64,000 bases of DNA from CAWAYR01 sp050250955 (GCA_050250955.1 JBFWNR010000012.1:1-64000); one strand, 5' to 3'; numbered from the stretch's first letter, positions 26,217 to 37,332 are shown. Program-made: numbers and translations. Notes: generated by a model from the letters alone, not told the origin.

Positions 26217-27929
26217 GTGATCCCAGGCAGCAGACGACTCGGACTCGCCGCGACCACGGCGGTGGCGCTGGCCGCGGTCGGCGCGCTGGCGCTGCGGGTC
26301 TCGACGGCGCAGACGCCAGACGCGACGCTCATCGTCGTCAACGGGCCGGTCTTCACCGGCGCCGACCGGCCGGTGGCCGAGGCGCTGGCAGTGGCCGGCG
26401 AGCGTATCGTCGCCGTGGGCCCGCGGGCCGAAATCGAACGGCGGCGCGGGCCGGCGACCGTGGTGATCGACGCCGCCGGCGGCGCCGTCGTGCCGGGGTT
26501 CAACGACAGCCACGTGCACTTCCTGAGCGGGTCGCTGAGCCTGACCGAGCTCGACCTCAGTGGCGCCCGGACCCTCGACGAGGTGCAGCAGCGCATCCGC
26601 GAGTTCGCGGCGAAGAACCCCGCGGTGCCGTGGATTCGCGGCCGCGGCTGGAACTACTCGGCGTTTCCCGACGGCGTGCCGACGCGAGCCCAGCTCGATG
26701 CCGCGTTGCCCGACCGCCCGGCGACGCTGGTCTGCTTCGACGGCCACAGCTCGTGGGTGAACTCGAAGGCGCTCGCCGCCGCCGGCATCACCCGCGCCAC
26801 TGCCGACCCGGCCAACGGCGCCATCGCGCGCACGGCCGCCGGCGAGCCCGACGGGCTGCTGAAGGAGTCGGCGCAGCAGCTGGTGCGGGCGGTGATGCCG
26901 CCGATCAGCCGCGACGAGCAGAAGAAGGCGCTGCTGGCCGGCATCGCCCGCGCCCACCAGCTGGGCGTGACCAGTGTGCAGAACGCCAGCGGCACCGCCG
27001 ACGAGTTCGCGCTCTACGACGAGCTGCGCGCCGCCGGGCAGCTCGACCTGCGCGTCTACTCGGCGCTGTCGGTGACGCCCGGCTTCACAGCCGCCGATGC
27101 CGATCGCTTCGACGCGGTGCGGGCGCGGCTGCGGAGCGACTCCTGGTTCAAGGTGGGCGCCGCCAAGCTGCTCGTCGACGGGGTGATCGAGACCAACACC
27201 GCGCTGATGCTGGCGCCGTACCTGAACGACCCGGCGACGACCGGCCTGCCCAACTACTCGGTCGAGGAACTCGATCGCATCGTGCGGACGCTCGACGCCC
27301 GCGGCTACCAGATCTTCGTCCATGCGATCGGCGACGGCGGCGTGCGCCGCGTGCTCGACGCCTTCGAACGGGCCGCCGCCGCCAACCCGGCGCCGGCGCG
27401 CGGCCGCCGGCATCGCATCGAGCACATCGAGACGATGGACCCGGCCGACGTGCCGCGCTACGGCCGCCTCGGCGTCATCGGCTCGTTCCAGCCGCCGCAC
27501 GCCAGGCTCATGAACAACCCGGAGCCGCGCGGCCAGTGGGCCGGGAACATCGGCAAGGCACGGACCTCGCACGGCTGGATGTGGAAGAGCGTCCAGGACG
27601 CCGGTGGGCGGCTGACGTTCGGCAGCGACTGGCCCGTGGCGTCGCTCGACCCGCTGGTCGGCATATGGGTCGGCATCAACCGCATCGGCCACGGCGCGAT
27701 CCCCACGCAGCGCCTGACCGTCGGCGCGATGATCGACGGCTACACCGCCGGCGCCGCTTATGCCTCGTTCGACGAGGCCGACAAGGGACGGCTGGCCGTG
27801 GGCCAGCTCGCCGACCTCGTCGTGCTGTCGCGCGACGTGTTCACGGCGCCGCCCACCGGACCCGCCGACGTGCACGTGAACGCGACCATCGTCGGCGGCA
27901 AGGTGGTGTACCGCCGGCCGGCGCCGTAG
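26217..27929 (+). CDS. Exported YtcJ-type amidohydrolase, paralogue B
   Basis: A 570-residue amidohydrolase_3 protein with an N-terminal signal (SRRLGLAATTAVALAAVGALAL). Family motifs are in the same order as paralogue A: FNDSHVHFLSGS, PWIRGRGWNYSAFPDGVPT, CFDGHSSWVNSKAL, VDGVIETNTALMLAPY, HAIGDGGVRR, HRIEHIETMDP and GSDWPVASLDP. Differences lie around the lid, for example RLMNNPEPRGQWAGNIG here against the proline-rich RAPTPRPAGERPRTP in A, so substrate ranges may differ. GTG 26217 is supported by GAGGAGG at 26204-26210. The pair faces outward from a shared regulatory region. Confidence 0.88.
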   Translation: MIPGSRRLGLAATTAVALAAVGALALRVSTAQTPDATLIVVNGPVFTGADRPVAEALAVAGERIVAVGPRAEIERRRGPATVVIDAAGGAVVPGFNDSHVHFLSGSLSLTELDLSGARTLDEVQQRIREFAAKNPAVPWIRGRGWNYSAFPDGVPTRAQLDAALPDRPATLVCFDGHSSWVNSKALAAAGITRATADPANGAIARTAAGEPDGLLKESAQQLVRAVMPPISRDEQKKALLAGIARAHQLGVTSVQNASGTADEFALYDELRAAGQLDLRVYSALSVTPGFTAADADRFDAVRARLRSDSWFKVGAAKLLVDGVIETNTALMLAPYLNDPATTGLPNYSVEELDRIVRTLDARGYQIFVHAIGDGGVRRVLDAFERAAAANPAPARGRRHRIEHIETMDPADVPRYGRLGVIGSFQPPHARLMNNPEPRGQWAGNIGKARTSHGWMWKSVQDAGGRLTFGSDWPVASLDPLVGIWVGINRIGHGAIPTQRLTVGAMIDGYTAGAAYASFDEADKGRLAVGQLADLVVLSRDVFTAPPTGPADVHVNATIVGGKVVYRRPAP

Positions 27930-27963
27930 CGGCCGCCCTCTGCGCCGCGCCGCGCCCATCGGG

Positions 27964-29541
<1,578 letters not shown>

Positions 29542-29561
29542 GTCTGCCGCCTGACTGCGTG

Positions 29562-29594
29562 GGCTGGACGTCGCCCCGGGGCGCCCGTCCAGCC
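29562..29594. repeat. Near-perfect 33-bp palindrome between receptor and esterase genes
   Basis: GGCTGGACG (29562-29570) and CGTCCAGCC (29586-29594) flank the inner palindrome GCCCCGGGGC (29573-29582). Transcribed RNA would form a long hairpin between two co-directional genes, a place where attenuation or mRNA processing is plausible. The word CGTCCAGCC recurs in the large inverted repeat near 43.5 kb. Confidence 0.7.
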
Positions 29595-29604
29595 TTCGCT
29601 CGAC

Positions 29605-29624
29605 GGCGGAGCTGACGCTCCGCC
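29605..29624. repeat. 8-4-8 hairpin after the TonB receptor gene
   Basis: GGCGGAGC-TGAC-GCTCCGCC has 8-bp perfect arms and a 4-nt loop. It lies 11 bp past the receptor stop (minus strand). A sequence-related hairpin with GGCAGAGC arms occurs inside the coding region at 38154-38173. Confidence 0.65.
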
Positions 29625-29635
29625 CTGCGTGGCGA

Positions 29636-32419
29636 TTAGAACTCGAAGCGGAAGCCGAGCTGCACCGTACGCGGCCGCACCACCGACAGCGTCTGCTGCC
29701 ACGGCGTGGTGGCGGTCACCTGCGAGCTGTTGTTGCGCAGCGTCAGCACCGTGTCGGTGTTGAAGATGTTGAAGAGGTCGGCCGACAGGCGCAGCCGCCG
29801 CCCGCCGAACCGGAAGTCCTTGTCGAGCCGGATCTGGAAGTCGTTCACCGCCGGCAGCTGGTAGGTGCCGCGGGTCTCGGCCAGGATCGTGATGTCGCCC
29901 TGGCCGGCGCCCAGGCCGCGGACGATGATCTGCCGCCCATAGGGCCGCCCGGTCTCGTAGGAGTAGCGCCCGCCGAGATGGAAGCCCCACGGGAGCAGGT
30001 AGGTGGCCGACAGCTTCACCGCGTGCTCCGAGTTGGTCGCCGTCGGGCCGAACGCGTTCAGCGTGTCGTTGGGATCGCGGCCGTAGCCCCCCGCCGGCGA
30101 CAGGTTGCTGAAGTCCTGCTGCGTGCTGCCCGACACCGCGCCCGAGCCGAACGCCTGCGAGTCCTGCCACGTGTAGGAGGTGTTGGCCTGGACGCGGTCC
30201 GAGAAGCGCTTATTGAACTCGACCACCACCGACTTGAAGCTCTGGTCGAGGTCGTCGCGGTTGACCACCGTGTAGAGCGGCGAGCCGACGCCGCTGGTCA
30301 GGCTCTGCACGGTGATGGTCTGGGTGCGACCGTCGAAGGTGTCGATGATGTCACGCGGCGCATAGGTGCCGCGGGTGTCGCGCAGGCGGATGAAATTGCC
30401 CTCGTTCTTGTAGACGAACGACACCGCGATGCCGGCGCCGCCGGCGATCTGGCGCTCGATGCCCACCGACACCTGGTCCGTGTACTGGTTGTCGAGGCCG
30501 GGGTCGACGGCGAAGTTGCGCTTCGGGTCGGTGACGCTGATCGGGATGTCGTACTGGCCGGTGGCCGGGTTGATTTCGCGCACCGACGTCACCGCGCCGC
30601 CGGGTGAGATGCCCGAGAACATCAGCGTCGCCAGCTTGCCGTAGAAGCGCCCGTAGCCCGCCTTGAGGACGGTGCGACCGGACTCGTCGAGGCGGAACGT
30701 GAAGCCGACCCGCGGCGCGATGGTTTTGAACGAGATCAAGTCGGACACGCCGTCGTAACGCACGACCGGCGGCGAGAACGAGGCGCCCTTGATGCCCTCG
30801 ATCTTGGCCTCCGACGTCATCGACGGCACGTCACCGCGGGTGTTGTCGAAGCGCAGGCCGAGGTTGAGCGTGAGCCGGTCGTTCACCGTCCAGGTGTCCT
30901 GCACGTAGGCGCCGAACGAGCGGATGCGGCCGCCGGTGGCCGCCGGGTCGTTGAACGTCGCCCGGTACGGCTGACCGTTACGGTCGGTGTAACTGACGCC
31001 ACCGATCCGTGCCGAGACCGTGCGCTGGGTGGCGTAGGCCGTCTGGATCCCGGTCTTCAGATCGTGAGTGCCCGGCCCGAGCGCCGACGTGGTGTGGGCG
31101 ATCGACGCATCGAAGCTGGTGCGGTTGTGGAACTGCTTGCTGGCGTTCTGGCCGTTCACGCTCGAGATGCCGGTGGCCTGGTCGGTGCGGCCGGGGGTGT
31201 CGAAGTCGTCGGAGTAGGGCGTGAAGTTGTCGCGGATGTAGATGCCGCCGCCGCGCACCTCGACGAGCGTGGCGTTGCCGATCGGCTGGGTGTACTGGCT
31301 GTAGATGACCGGGTTGTGGCCGTGCTCGACGGTCTGGGTCAGCAGCGGCGCGGTGCGGCTGGCGGTGGCGGCGCAGCAGAACATGTTGTTGTTCCAGCCC
31401 AGCGACAGGTTGCTGGTCTCGAACAGCCGGGCGGTGAGCTTGGAGAACGGCTTGAAGGTGCGGCCGCCGGCCCGCTCGAGGCTCGGGTCGACGCCGACGC
31501 CCGTCGTCGCCGAGCGGATGGCCGGGAAGATGCCGTAGAACCACAGGCGATCGCGCCGGATGGCGCCCCCGGCCTCGATTGTCGCCTGCTGGTTGTAGTG
31601 CACCGTATAGGGGAACCGTTCGTTGGGCGTGTTGTTGGCCACCCAGTCGCCCGGGATGACGTAAGCGCTGAACATGCCGCGGAAGTCGTTGCTGCCCGAC
31701 TTGGTGACAATGTTGACGACGCCACCCTGGAAGCTGTGGAACTCGGCCGAGGCGCCAATCGCCTTCACCTGCACTTCCTGCATGATGTCGGGGCTGGGGA
31801 AGTCCCAGACCCCGCCATTCGACACCGCCGAGATGTCCACGCCGTCGTACTGGAACTGGTTCTGGTCGCTGCTCGAGCCGAAGATGATGAACCGCGAGTC
31901 GTTGGGCACCTGGTTGATGCGCACCGCCGGCGCAAAGGTGACGACGTCGAAGTAGGACTGCCGCGCCGTCGGGATGTTCTGCAGCAGCGCCTGCGTGAAG
32001 TTGGTGGAGAAGCCGGCATTGGCGGCATCGACCACCGGCGCCTCGCCGGTGACGACGACCGCCTGTTCGAGGGTGCCGACCTCGAGGCCGACGTCCACCT
32101 GGATGGTGCGGCCGACCTCGACGCGGATGCTCTCGCGTCGCACGGTGTTGAAGCCCTGCAGCGAGAAGACCAGCGTGTACTCACCGATCGGCAGGTTCTG
32201 GAACGTGAAGAGCCCTTGCGAGTCGGTGACCACCACGGCCGGGGCGCCGATGCGCGCCGGGCTCGACGCTTCGACGGTGACACCGGCCAGCACGCCGCCG
32301 GTGCCGTCCTTGACGAAGCCGCGCAGGCCGCCGGTGGAAGTCTGCGCCGCGACACCCCCGGCGGCGACCAGTGCCATGGTGAGAGCGAGCATTCCGTGAA
32401 CGATGCGTCGAGAGGTCAT
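29636..32419 (-). CDS. TonB-dependent outer-membrane receptor with carboxypeptidase-regulatory-like N-terminus
   Basis: A 927-residue outer-membrane active-transport receptor. The signal peptide (about 1-25) is followed by a CarboxypepD_reg-like beta-sandwich (about 28-112, GGLRGFVKDGTGGVLAGVTV). A plug domain follows (VVDAANAGFSTNFTQALLQN, YDGVDISAVSNGGVWDFPSP), then a long 22-strand-type barrel ending in LGFRFEF with the C-terminal phenylalanine. This is the OmpA-related/Oar-like architecture common in Acidobacteriota. No TonB box is obvious. It sits within the minus-strand operon and probably imports or binds the substrate of the locus. ATG 32419 has GGAGAAGG upstream. Confidence 0.9.
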   Translation of the reverse strand: MTSRRIVHGMLALTMALVAAGGVAAQTSTGGLRGFVKDGTGGVLAGVTVEASSPARIGAPAVVVTDSQGLFTFQNLPIGEYTLVFSLQGFNTVRRESIRVEVGRTIQVDVGLEVGTLEQAVVVTGEAPVVDAANAGFSTNFTQALLQNIPTARQSYFDVVTFAPAVRINQVPNDSRFIIFGSSSDQNQFQYDGVDISAVSNGGVWDFPSPDIMQEVQVKAIGASAEFHSFQGGVVNIVTKSGSNDFRGMFSAYVIPGDWVANNTPNERFPYTVHYNQQATIEAGGAIRRDRLWFYGIFPAIRSATTGVGVDPSLERAGGRTFKPFSKLTARLFETSNLSLGWNNNMFCCAATASRTAPLLTQTVEHGHNPVIYSQYTQPIGNATLVEVRGGGIYIRDNFTPYSDDFDTPGRTDQATGISSVNGQNASKQFHNRTSFDASIAHTTSALGPGTHDLKTGIQTAYATQRTVSARIGGVSYTDRNGQPYRATFNDPAATGGRIRSFGAYVQDTWTVNDRLTLNLGLRFDNTRGDVPSMTSEAKIEGIKGASFSPPVVRYDGVSDLISFKTIAPRVGFTFRLDESGRTVLKAGYGRFYGKLATLMFSGISPGGAVTSVREINPATGQYDIPISVTDPKRNFAVDPGLDNQYTDQVSVGIERQIAGGAGIAVSFVYKNEGNFIRLRDTRGTYAPRDIIDTFDGRTQTITVQSLTSGVGSPLYTVVNRDDLDQSFKSVVVEFNKRFSDRVQANTSYTWQDSQAFGSGAVSGSTQQDFSNLSPAGGYGRDPNDTLNAFGPTATNSEHAVKLSATYLLPWGFHLGGRYSYETGRPYGRQIIVRGLGAGQGDITILAETRGTYQLPAVNDFQIRLDKDFRFGGRRLRLSADLFNIFNTDTVLTLRNNSSQVTATTPWQQTLSVVRPRTVQLGFRFEF

Positions 32420-32483
32420 GGGCCTTCTCCTGTTGCCGGCTGCGCCAATGTCGATCACGTGCGAAGTGGACGTCGTTGCGGTT

Positions 32484-34418
32484 CTACTCGAGGGCCGAGC
32501 CGTCGCCCGCGGCGCCGGGATGCGACCCGTCCCGATCGCGCCGCACCTCTTCGACAGCGCGGTGTCCCATCGCGATCGCGGCCTGGGTCAGCGGAGTGGC
32601 GGCCGCATCGGAGTTGGCGATGCTGATCCGGCCGAAGCGCGCCCGGCCGACGATCCAGGGCCGCTCGTCCTCGCTCCAGTCGGGATCGAAGAGCGAGTTC
32701 TGCCCCTGCGCGTAGCCGTGCGGCCAGCGGTTGACGGTGATGCCGGCGATGTCGCGGGCCGGATCGAAGCCGCCACCGCCCAGCGCCCTGGCCAGCTGCG
32801 ACCGCGTTTCCCGTTCGAACGTCTCGAACGGCATCTGCAGCAGCTCGGCGCGACCGGCTCGGCACTGGTCGCGGGCCGGCAGGCCGGGGCGGACCGGCAC
32901 CCGCGTCAGGTGCAGAATCATTGGTTCATCCGGTGTCCGCGGGCACTGGTAGTCGCCGAGTCTCACCGGGAAGTCGAGCGAGATGCCGGAGTGGAACCCC
33001 GCCGGGGCGTGCAGGCTCGACACCCCCAGTCTCTGGAACGCCGTCCAGTCACGGATCAGGACGTTGGTGTAGACCAGGGGCGCCTTCACCGCCATCGCCA
33101 GCGCCGCCCTCTGCGTTGCCGGCATCTCGGGGCACAGCGACGGGATGATGGCGTTGTAGCAGGCCAGAATGCACGACCGCGCGCGGACGCGCTCGGCCTT
33201 GCCGCCGCGGACGTAGACGACGTCCACCGCCGTGGCCGTGGCCGGTTCGCCGACGTTGACGGCGCGGACGGCCGTGCTGTTGAGGCGCACGCGGGTCGCC
33301 TGGCCGGCGACGTCGAGGCGGGCGTAGTCGAGCCGCGCCGTCACCGAATCCTCCATCGTCGTGCCGGGAAGCGCCGCGGGAATCAGCGTGCGCACGATCA
33401 GCCGCGCGACGCCGGCATTGCCGTCGGGGAAATGGAAGATGTAGGGCTCGACGTCGCGACGCGAGGTCGGCCGCGCGAGGCCCAGACCCCGATACCCCGG
33501 CAGGCCGTTGTTGCGGGCGGTCAGCGCGCTGATCGCGTCGATGCCGCGGGCGAAGTAGCCGTGGGTGCGGCTCTGGAAGAACGGCACCACCCCGGGATCG
33601 ACCTTGGCGACGGTCAGCAGGTAGTCGCGGTGGCTGATCGCCCGGAGGCGGGCCTGCTTCTCGTCGGCGGTGAGCCCGGGCAGGTAGTCGATGTCGGCCT
33701 CGTAGAGCCGGACGATGTCGCGGCGCACCACGTCGGCCAGCGGCGTCCGGGCCAGGAACTCGGACCACGGCAGCGAGCCCTCGCCGGCCACCGTGCGATC
33801 GGCGCCGAAGGTCTCGCGGTCGAAGAACACGCCACGCGTCAGTCCCAGCGACTGATAGAGCTTCTGGTCGAACGCCGTGTAGAAGCGCTGCAGATCGACG
33901 CCGATGTCGCGCAGCAGCTGCTTGCCCTCGGGCGTGAACGCCGACGGCGTGTCGATCGACTGGGTGCCGCCGTAGCCGATCAGCAGCCGGCCGCGATGGG
34001 TGAACTCGTTGCGCTTGGCGTGGCCGCCGAAGTCGTCGTGGTTGTCGAGGACGAGGATCCGGGCATTCGGGCCGGCCGATTGCCGGAAGAACAGCGCCGC
34101 GGCCAGGCCGCTCAGTCCCGCGCCGACGACCACGAGGTCGTACACCTCGCCGGTATCGGCCGCCTCGGCGACCTGCCAGGTGCGGCCGGTGCGCGCCAGG
34201 GCGTGGGCCGTTTCGAACGACCCGGCATGGCTGCCGCGCAGGCCGGTGAGCGCGGGCGGATAGTAGGCGCCGGCCGCCGCACCCTGGCCGTCGCCGGCCG
34301 CAGTCAGCGGCGCTCGCGCCCAGGCCGGACCGGTCAGGGCGACGCCGACGCCGCCCAGGAAGTCGCGCCTCGAGACCGGGCGGCCCATCCCCAGCTCGCG
34401 ATCGGTGAACCGTGCCAT
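32484..34418 (-). CDS. Spermidine-dehydrogenase-like Tat flavoprotein, paralogue 1
   Basis: A 644-residue FAD-dependent amine-oxidase-like protein. A Tat signal SRRDFLGGVGVAL (16-28) precedes a family-specific segment (YYPPALTGLRGSHAGSFE, about 52-69). The dinucleotide fold is DLVVVGAGLSGLAAALFF (94-111), with the conserved LDNHDDFGGHAKRNE at 124-138. Later signatures are FHFPDGNAGVARLIVRTLIP and VNRWPHGYAQGQNSL. Proteins of this type are annotated as spermidine dehydrogenase (SpdH), but paralogues are many and the true substrate may differ. Tat export indicates folding with FAD in the cytoplasm and action in the periplasm. It follows the bicupin gene by 29 bp and precedes the TonB receptor by 64 bp. 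Confidence 0.82.
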   Translation of the reverse strand: MARFTDRELGMGRPVSRRDFLGGVGVALTGPAWARAPLTAAGDGQGAAAGAYYPPALTGLRGSHAGSFETAHALARTGRTWQVAEAADTGEVYDLVVVGAGLSGLAAALFFRQSAGPNARILVLDNHDDFGGHAKRNEFTHRGRLLIGYGGTQSIDTPSAFTPEGKQLLRDIGVDLQRFYTAFDQKLYQSLGLTRGVFFDRETFGADRTVAGEGSLPWSEFLARTPLADVVRRDIVRLYEADIDYLPGLTADEKQARLRAISHRDYLLTVAKVDPGVVPFFQSRTHGYFARGIDAISALTARNNGLPGYRGLGLARPTSRRDVEPYIFHFPDGNAGVARLIVRTLIPAALPGTTMEDSVTARLDYARLDVAGQATRVRLNSTAVRAVNVGEPATATAVDVVYVRGGKAERVRARSCILACYNAIIPSLCPEMPATQRAALAMAVKAPLVYTNVLIRDWTAFQRLGVSSLHAPAGFHSGISLDFPVRLGDYQCPRTPDEPMILHLTRVPVRPGLPARDQCRAGRAELLQMPFETFERETRSQLARALGGGGFDPARDIAGITVNRWPHGYAQGQNSLFDPDWSEDERPWIVGRARFGRISIANSDAAATPLTQAAIAMGHRAVEEVRRDRDGSHPGAAGDGSALE

Positions 34419-34447
34419 GGCGGGCGTCGTGTCGGGCCGCAGCGAGA

Positions 34448-35224
34448 CTACTCGGTGGCCGCCGCCGGGTTGTCGAAGATGACCCAGAACTTACGGACGC
34501 GGTCGCTCTGCCACTTGTAGGCGGCCCCGCGCGGCACGAACACGACGTCGCCGGCAGCGAACGGCTGGCCGCCGCCGTCGGGCGTCAGCAGGGTGCCGGA
34601 GCCGCTGAGGAACACCATCAGCTCGCCGTACTTGGTGGTGTGGAAGCCGGCGGACGTGTGCGGTGCGGTCTCCCACACGCCAACCGACGACTTGCCGCCG
34701 CCGGCGAAGTAGCGGTGCGACTTCGTCCGGCCCTCGCCGGTCAGGCCCTGGCCCGACGGGCCGTCGGCCTCCAGGCGCACCCACGACGCCCTGGCCGCCG
34801 GCGCGCGGCCGGCCGGCCCCAGGTCGAAGATCGCGTAGTACTTGCGCAGCGGCTCGGTCTGCTGCCAGGTGTAGGTGGTGCCACGCGGCACCAGCACGGC
34901 ATCGCCCGCCTTGAAGGTGTCGTGCCGGCCGTCGGCATCGATGAGCGTCACCGAGCCCTCGAGCAGGTACATGAACTCCGAGTACGCGGGCGTGTGCGGC
35001 CCGGTCGTCGACGGCTCCGCGTGCCAGACGCCAGTCCGCTCGTTGGCGGGCGAGCGGAAGTAGGTGTGCGACTGCGTGCGGCCGCTGGCCTTCAAACCGA
35101 CGCCAGCCGGGCCCTCCGGCTGGAAACGGAGGATCGACGGGCCCGCGGCGGGCAAAGTGACGGCCGCCGCGAGAGCGACGGCGAACGCCGCCGTCGCACC
35201 GCGGGCGATCGAACCAGCGATCAT
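34448..35224 (-). CDS. Secreted bicupin
   Basis: A 258-residue protein with a signal peptide (about 1-28) and two cupin_2-type barrels. Each barrel has the two cupin boxes: GPHTPAYSEFMYLLEGSVTL with GDAVLVPRGTTYTW, then AGFHTTKYGELMVFLSGSGTL with GDVVFVPRGAAYKW. Box 1 of both copies keeps only part of the metal-binding histidine set (H-x5-E), and box 2 lacks the usual histidine, so metal binding is uncertain. The two halves are clearly homologous (each followed by K-Y/F-W-x-I-F-D), indicating internal duplication. ATG 35224 has AGGAGG upstream. Its role in the operon may be substrate binding or isomerisation (inference). Confidence 0.78.
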   Translation of the reverse strand: MIAGSIARGATAAFAVALAAAVTLPAAGPSILRFQPEGPAGVGLKASGRTQSHTYFRSPANERTGVWHAEPSTTGPHTPAYSEFMYLLEGSVTLIDADGRHDTFKAGDAVLVPRGTTYTWQQTEPLRKYYAIFDLGPAGRAPAARASWVRLEADGPSGQGLTGEGRTKSHRYFAGGGKSSVGVWETAPHTSAGFHTTKYGELMVFLSGSGTLLTPDGGGQPFAAGDVVFVPRGAAYKWQSDRVRKFWVIFDNPAAATE

Positions 35225-35271
35225 GCCAACCTCCTGACGCAAACGACGTGCAGACGAACAGCGCGGCCCGT

Positions 35272-37248
35272 CTACGGCAGCGCGAACGCGATCCATTCCG
35301 GCGGCTGCTGCCGCCCGCCGATCGCCACCACCACGAACTGCCTGCCCTGGTGCATGTAGGTGATCGGCGCCCCGGTGGTGCCGGCCGGCAGCTCGGTCTC
35401 CCACACCACCTTGCCGGTGGTCTTGTCGAAGGCACGGAACATCCGGCCGTGCATGTGGTCACGGTTGGTGCCCGGGATGGCGTCGCTGCCTTCGCCGATG
35501 AACAGCAGCGTGCGGGTGAGCAGCGGCGCGCCGCGGCCGGGAATGCCGAGTGGCGGCAGGTTGAGGTCCTTGACCAGCGGATGGTGGCGGGGCCCGTCGC
35601 CGTTGGCGGCCATCCACGCCTGCTGGCCGGTCTTCATGTCGATCGCGGTGATGCGACCGTAGGGACCCTTGAAGATCGGCAAGCCGTCGATCGACAGATC
35701 CGGGCCTGGCCACGGCGTCGGCGCCGGCGGCGGTCCCTCGTCGGGCCGGCGTTCGTGGGCCACGGTGGCGTAGTCCATCGTCGCCTTGGGATCGTCGGTC
35801 TTGACGGCCCGGCTGATGCCCGGCTGCGTGTGCGAGACCGCGTAGTAGATCTGGGTCTCGGGATCGAAGGCGCCGGTGTGCCAGTTGCCCGACCCCCAGC
35901 CGCCCGGCATGATCAGCTGCCCGCGCACCTCGGCGGTGACGAGCGCCGGCGGGGAGAAGAGCGGCCCGAACAGCAGGCCCTTCACCTTTTCCCTGGCCCG
36001 TGCCCGCAGCTCCGGCGTGTAGTCGATCAGGTCGTCTTCGGTGAAGCCCTGGCGATCGAACGGCACCGGCTTGGTGGGGAACGGCTGCGTCTTCGCGGTG
36101 TGCTCGCCGGGCACCGTCGATTGCGGCACCGGCCGCTCCTCGATCGGCCAGACCGGCGTGCCGGTGACGCGATCGAACACGTAGAGAAAGCCGGTCTTGC
36201 TCGGCTGCATCAGCGCCTTGATGCGGCGGCCGTTGACGGTGATGTCGCCGAGCGTGGGCGGGCCGACCGTGTCGTAGTCCCACAGGTCGTGGTGGACCAT
36301 CTGGTAGTGCCACACCCGGCGCCCGGTCTTGACGTCCAGGGCGAGGATCGAGTCCGAGAACAGGTTGTCGCCCGGCCGGTGGCCGCCGTAATTGATGCCG
36401 GTCGGCGCCGAGGTCGGGATGTAGACGTGGCCGAGCTCGGCGTCGCTCGACAGGCAGCACCACGACGCCAGGTCGCCCGAGAAGGCATACGACTCGTCGC
36501 CCCAGCTGTCGGCGCCGTACTCGCCGGCGTGCGGCACCACGTGGAAGGTCCACAGCAGCTTGCCGGTGCGGGCGTCGAAGCCGCGGATGTCCTCGGGCGT
36601 CGCCTCCTTCTTCACGCCGCCGTCGCCGGCGCCGGCGGTCGCCCCGGCCACGACGACGACGTCGTTGACCACGACCGGGCTGGCCGTCCAGCTGAACATC
36701 GCCGCCAGCGGGTGATCCCAGTGCAGGTTGACCCGGCCGCCCTCCCCGAATGCGGTGACGTAGCTGCCGTCGCGGACGTTGATCGCGTAGAGGAACTCGC
36801 CGCGGACCAGGAACAGGCGCTCGTCGCTGCCGGCCTTCCAGTAGTCCACGCCGCGCGGGCTGGGCCGCGACACCTCCTCGATCGTCTGCGCGACCGGCGC
36901 CTGCTCCCAGATCTGCTCGCCCGAGCCGGGGCTGAACGCCCGGATGAGACCGACGGCGTTGGGCGCGTAGAGGACGCCGTTGACCATCACCGGCGTCGAG
37001 CGGAAGTTGCCCGAGACCCGCAGTTCCGGGAACTGCTGCTTCAGGCCGGGATCGACGCCGGCCCTGCGCCACGCGACGCGCAGCCGGGCGACGTTCTGCG
37101 CCGTGATCTGATCGAGCGGCGAGTAGCGCGTGTATCCGGGGTCGCCGCCGACGGCGCGCCACTGGCCGGCGCCCGGTTGCGCCTCCAGGGTCGCCAGCGC
37201 CAGACCTCCGGCCACCGTTGCCGCCAGTGCAACGAGTATCCGCACCAT
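35272..37248 (-). CDS. Periplasmic PQQ-dependent dehydrogenase (quinoprotein)
   Basis: A 658-residue exported propeller protein and the first gene of a five-gene minus-strand operon. The signal peptide (about 1-24) is followed by WRAVGGDPGYTRYSPLDQI, the standard opening of quinoprotein glucose/alcohol dehydrogenases. Eight W-type blades follow, for example ALDVKTGRRVWHYQMVHHDL and AIDMKTGQQAWM. ASWCCLSSDAELG holds adjacent cysteines, and WDYD and GAPLLTRTLLFIGEG are PQQ-family segments. No fused haem is present, so an external electron acceptor is required. ATG 37248 has GGGAGGCGGG upstream and a strong promoter 57-84 bp before it. Confidence 0.87.
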   Translation of the reverse strand: MVRILVALAATVAGGLALATLEAQPGAGQWRAVGGDPGYTRYSPLDQITAQNVARLRVAWRRAGVDPGLKQQFPELRVSGNFRSTPVMVNGVLYAPNAVGLIRAFSPGSGEQIWEQAPVAQTIEEVSRPSPRGVDYWKAGSDERLFLVRGEFLYAINVRDGSYVTAFGEGGRVNLHWDHPLAAMFSWTASPVVVNDVVVVAGATAGAGDGGVKKEATPEDIRGFDARTGKLLWTFHVVPHAGEYGADSWGDESYAFSGDLASWCCLSSDAELGHVYIPTSAPTGINYGGHRPGDNLFSDSILALDVKTGRRVWHYQMVHHDLWDYDTVGPPTLGDITVNGRRIKALMQPSKTGFLYVFDRVTGTPVWPIEERPVPQSTVPGEHTAKTQPFPTKPVPFDRQGFTEDDLIDYTPELRARAREKVKGLLFGPLFSPPALVTAEVRGQLIMPGGWGSGNWHTGAFDPETQIYYAVSHTQPGISRAVKTDDPKATMDYATVAHERRPDEGPPPAPTPWPGPDLSIDGLPIFKGPYGRITAIDMKTGQQAWMAANGDGPRHHPLVKDLNLPPLGIPGRGAPLLTRTLLFIGEGSDAIPGTNRDHMHGRMFRAFDKTTGKVVWETELPAGTTGAPITYMHQGRQFVVVAIGGRQQPPEWIAFALP

Positions 37249-37304
37249 GCCCGCCTCCCTGCAAGAACACCCGGGCTCCACGGTCGAGCCGGCCAAACGC
37301 GCGG

Positions 37305-37332
37305 ATTATGACGCGGCTCCGCCGCATGTCAA
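37305..37332 (-). promoter_or_regulatory. Promoter of the PQQ dehydrogenase operon
   Basis: On the minus strand TTGACA (37332-37327) and CATAAT (37310-37305) are separated by 16 bp, matching sigma-70 consensus at 6/6 and 5/6. The spacer contains the inverted repeat GCGGC-GGA-GCCGC (minus strand). Transcription should start near 37298, giving a leader of about 50 nt that includes the Shine-Dalgarno sequence. It is the best promoter match seen in the window. Confidence 0.75.

Noticed and set aside
32403..34520. 705-residue plus-strand frame
   Set aside because: Antisense to flavoprotein 1, whose motifs are unambiguous.
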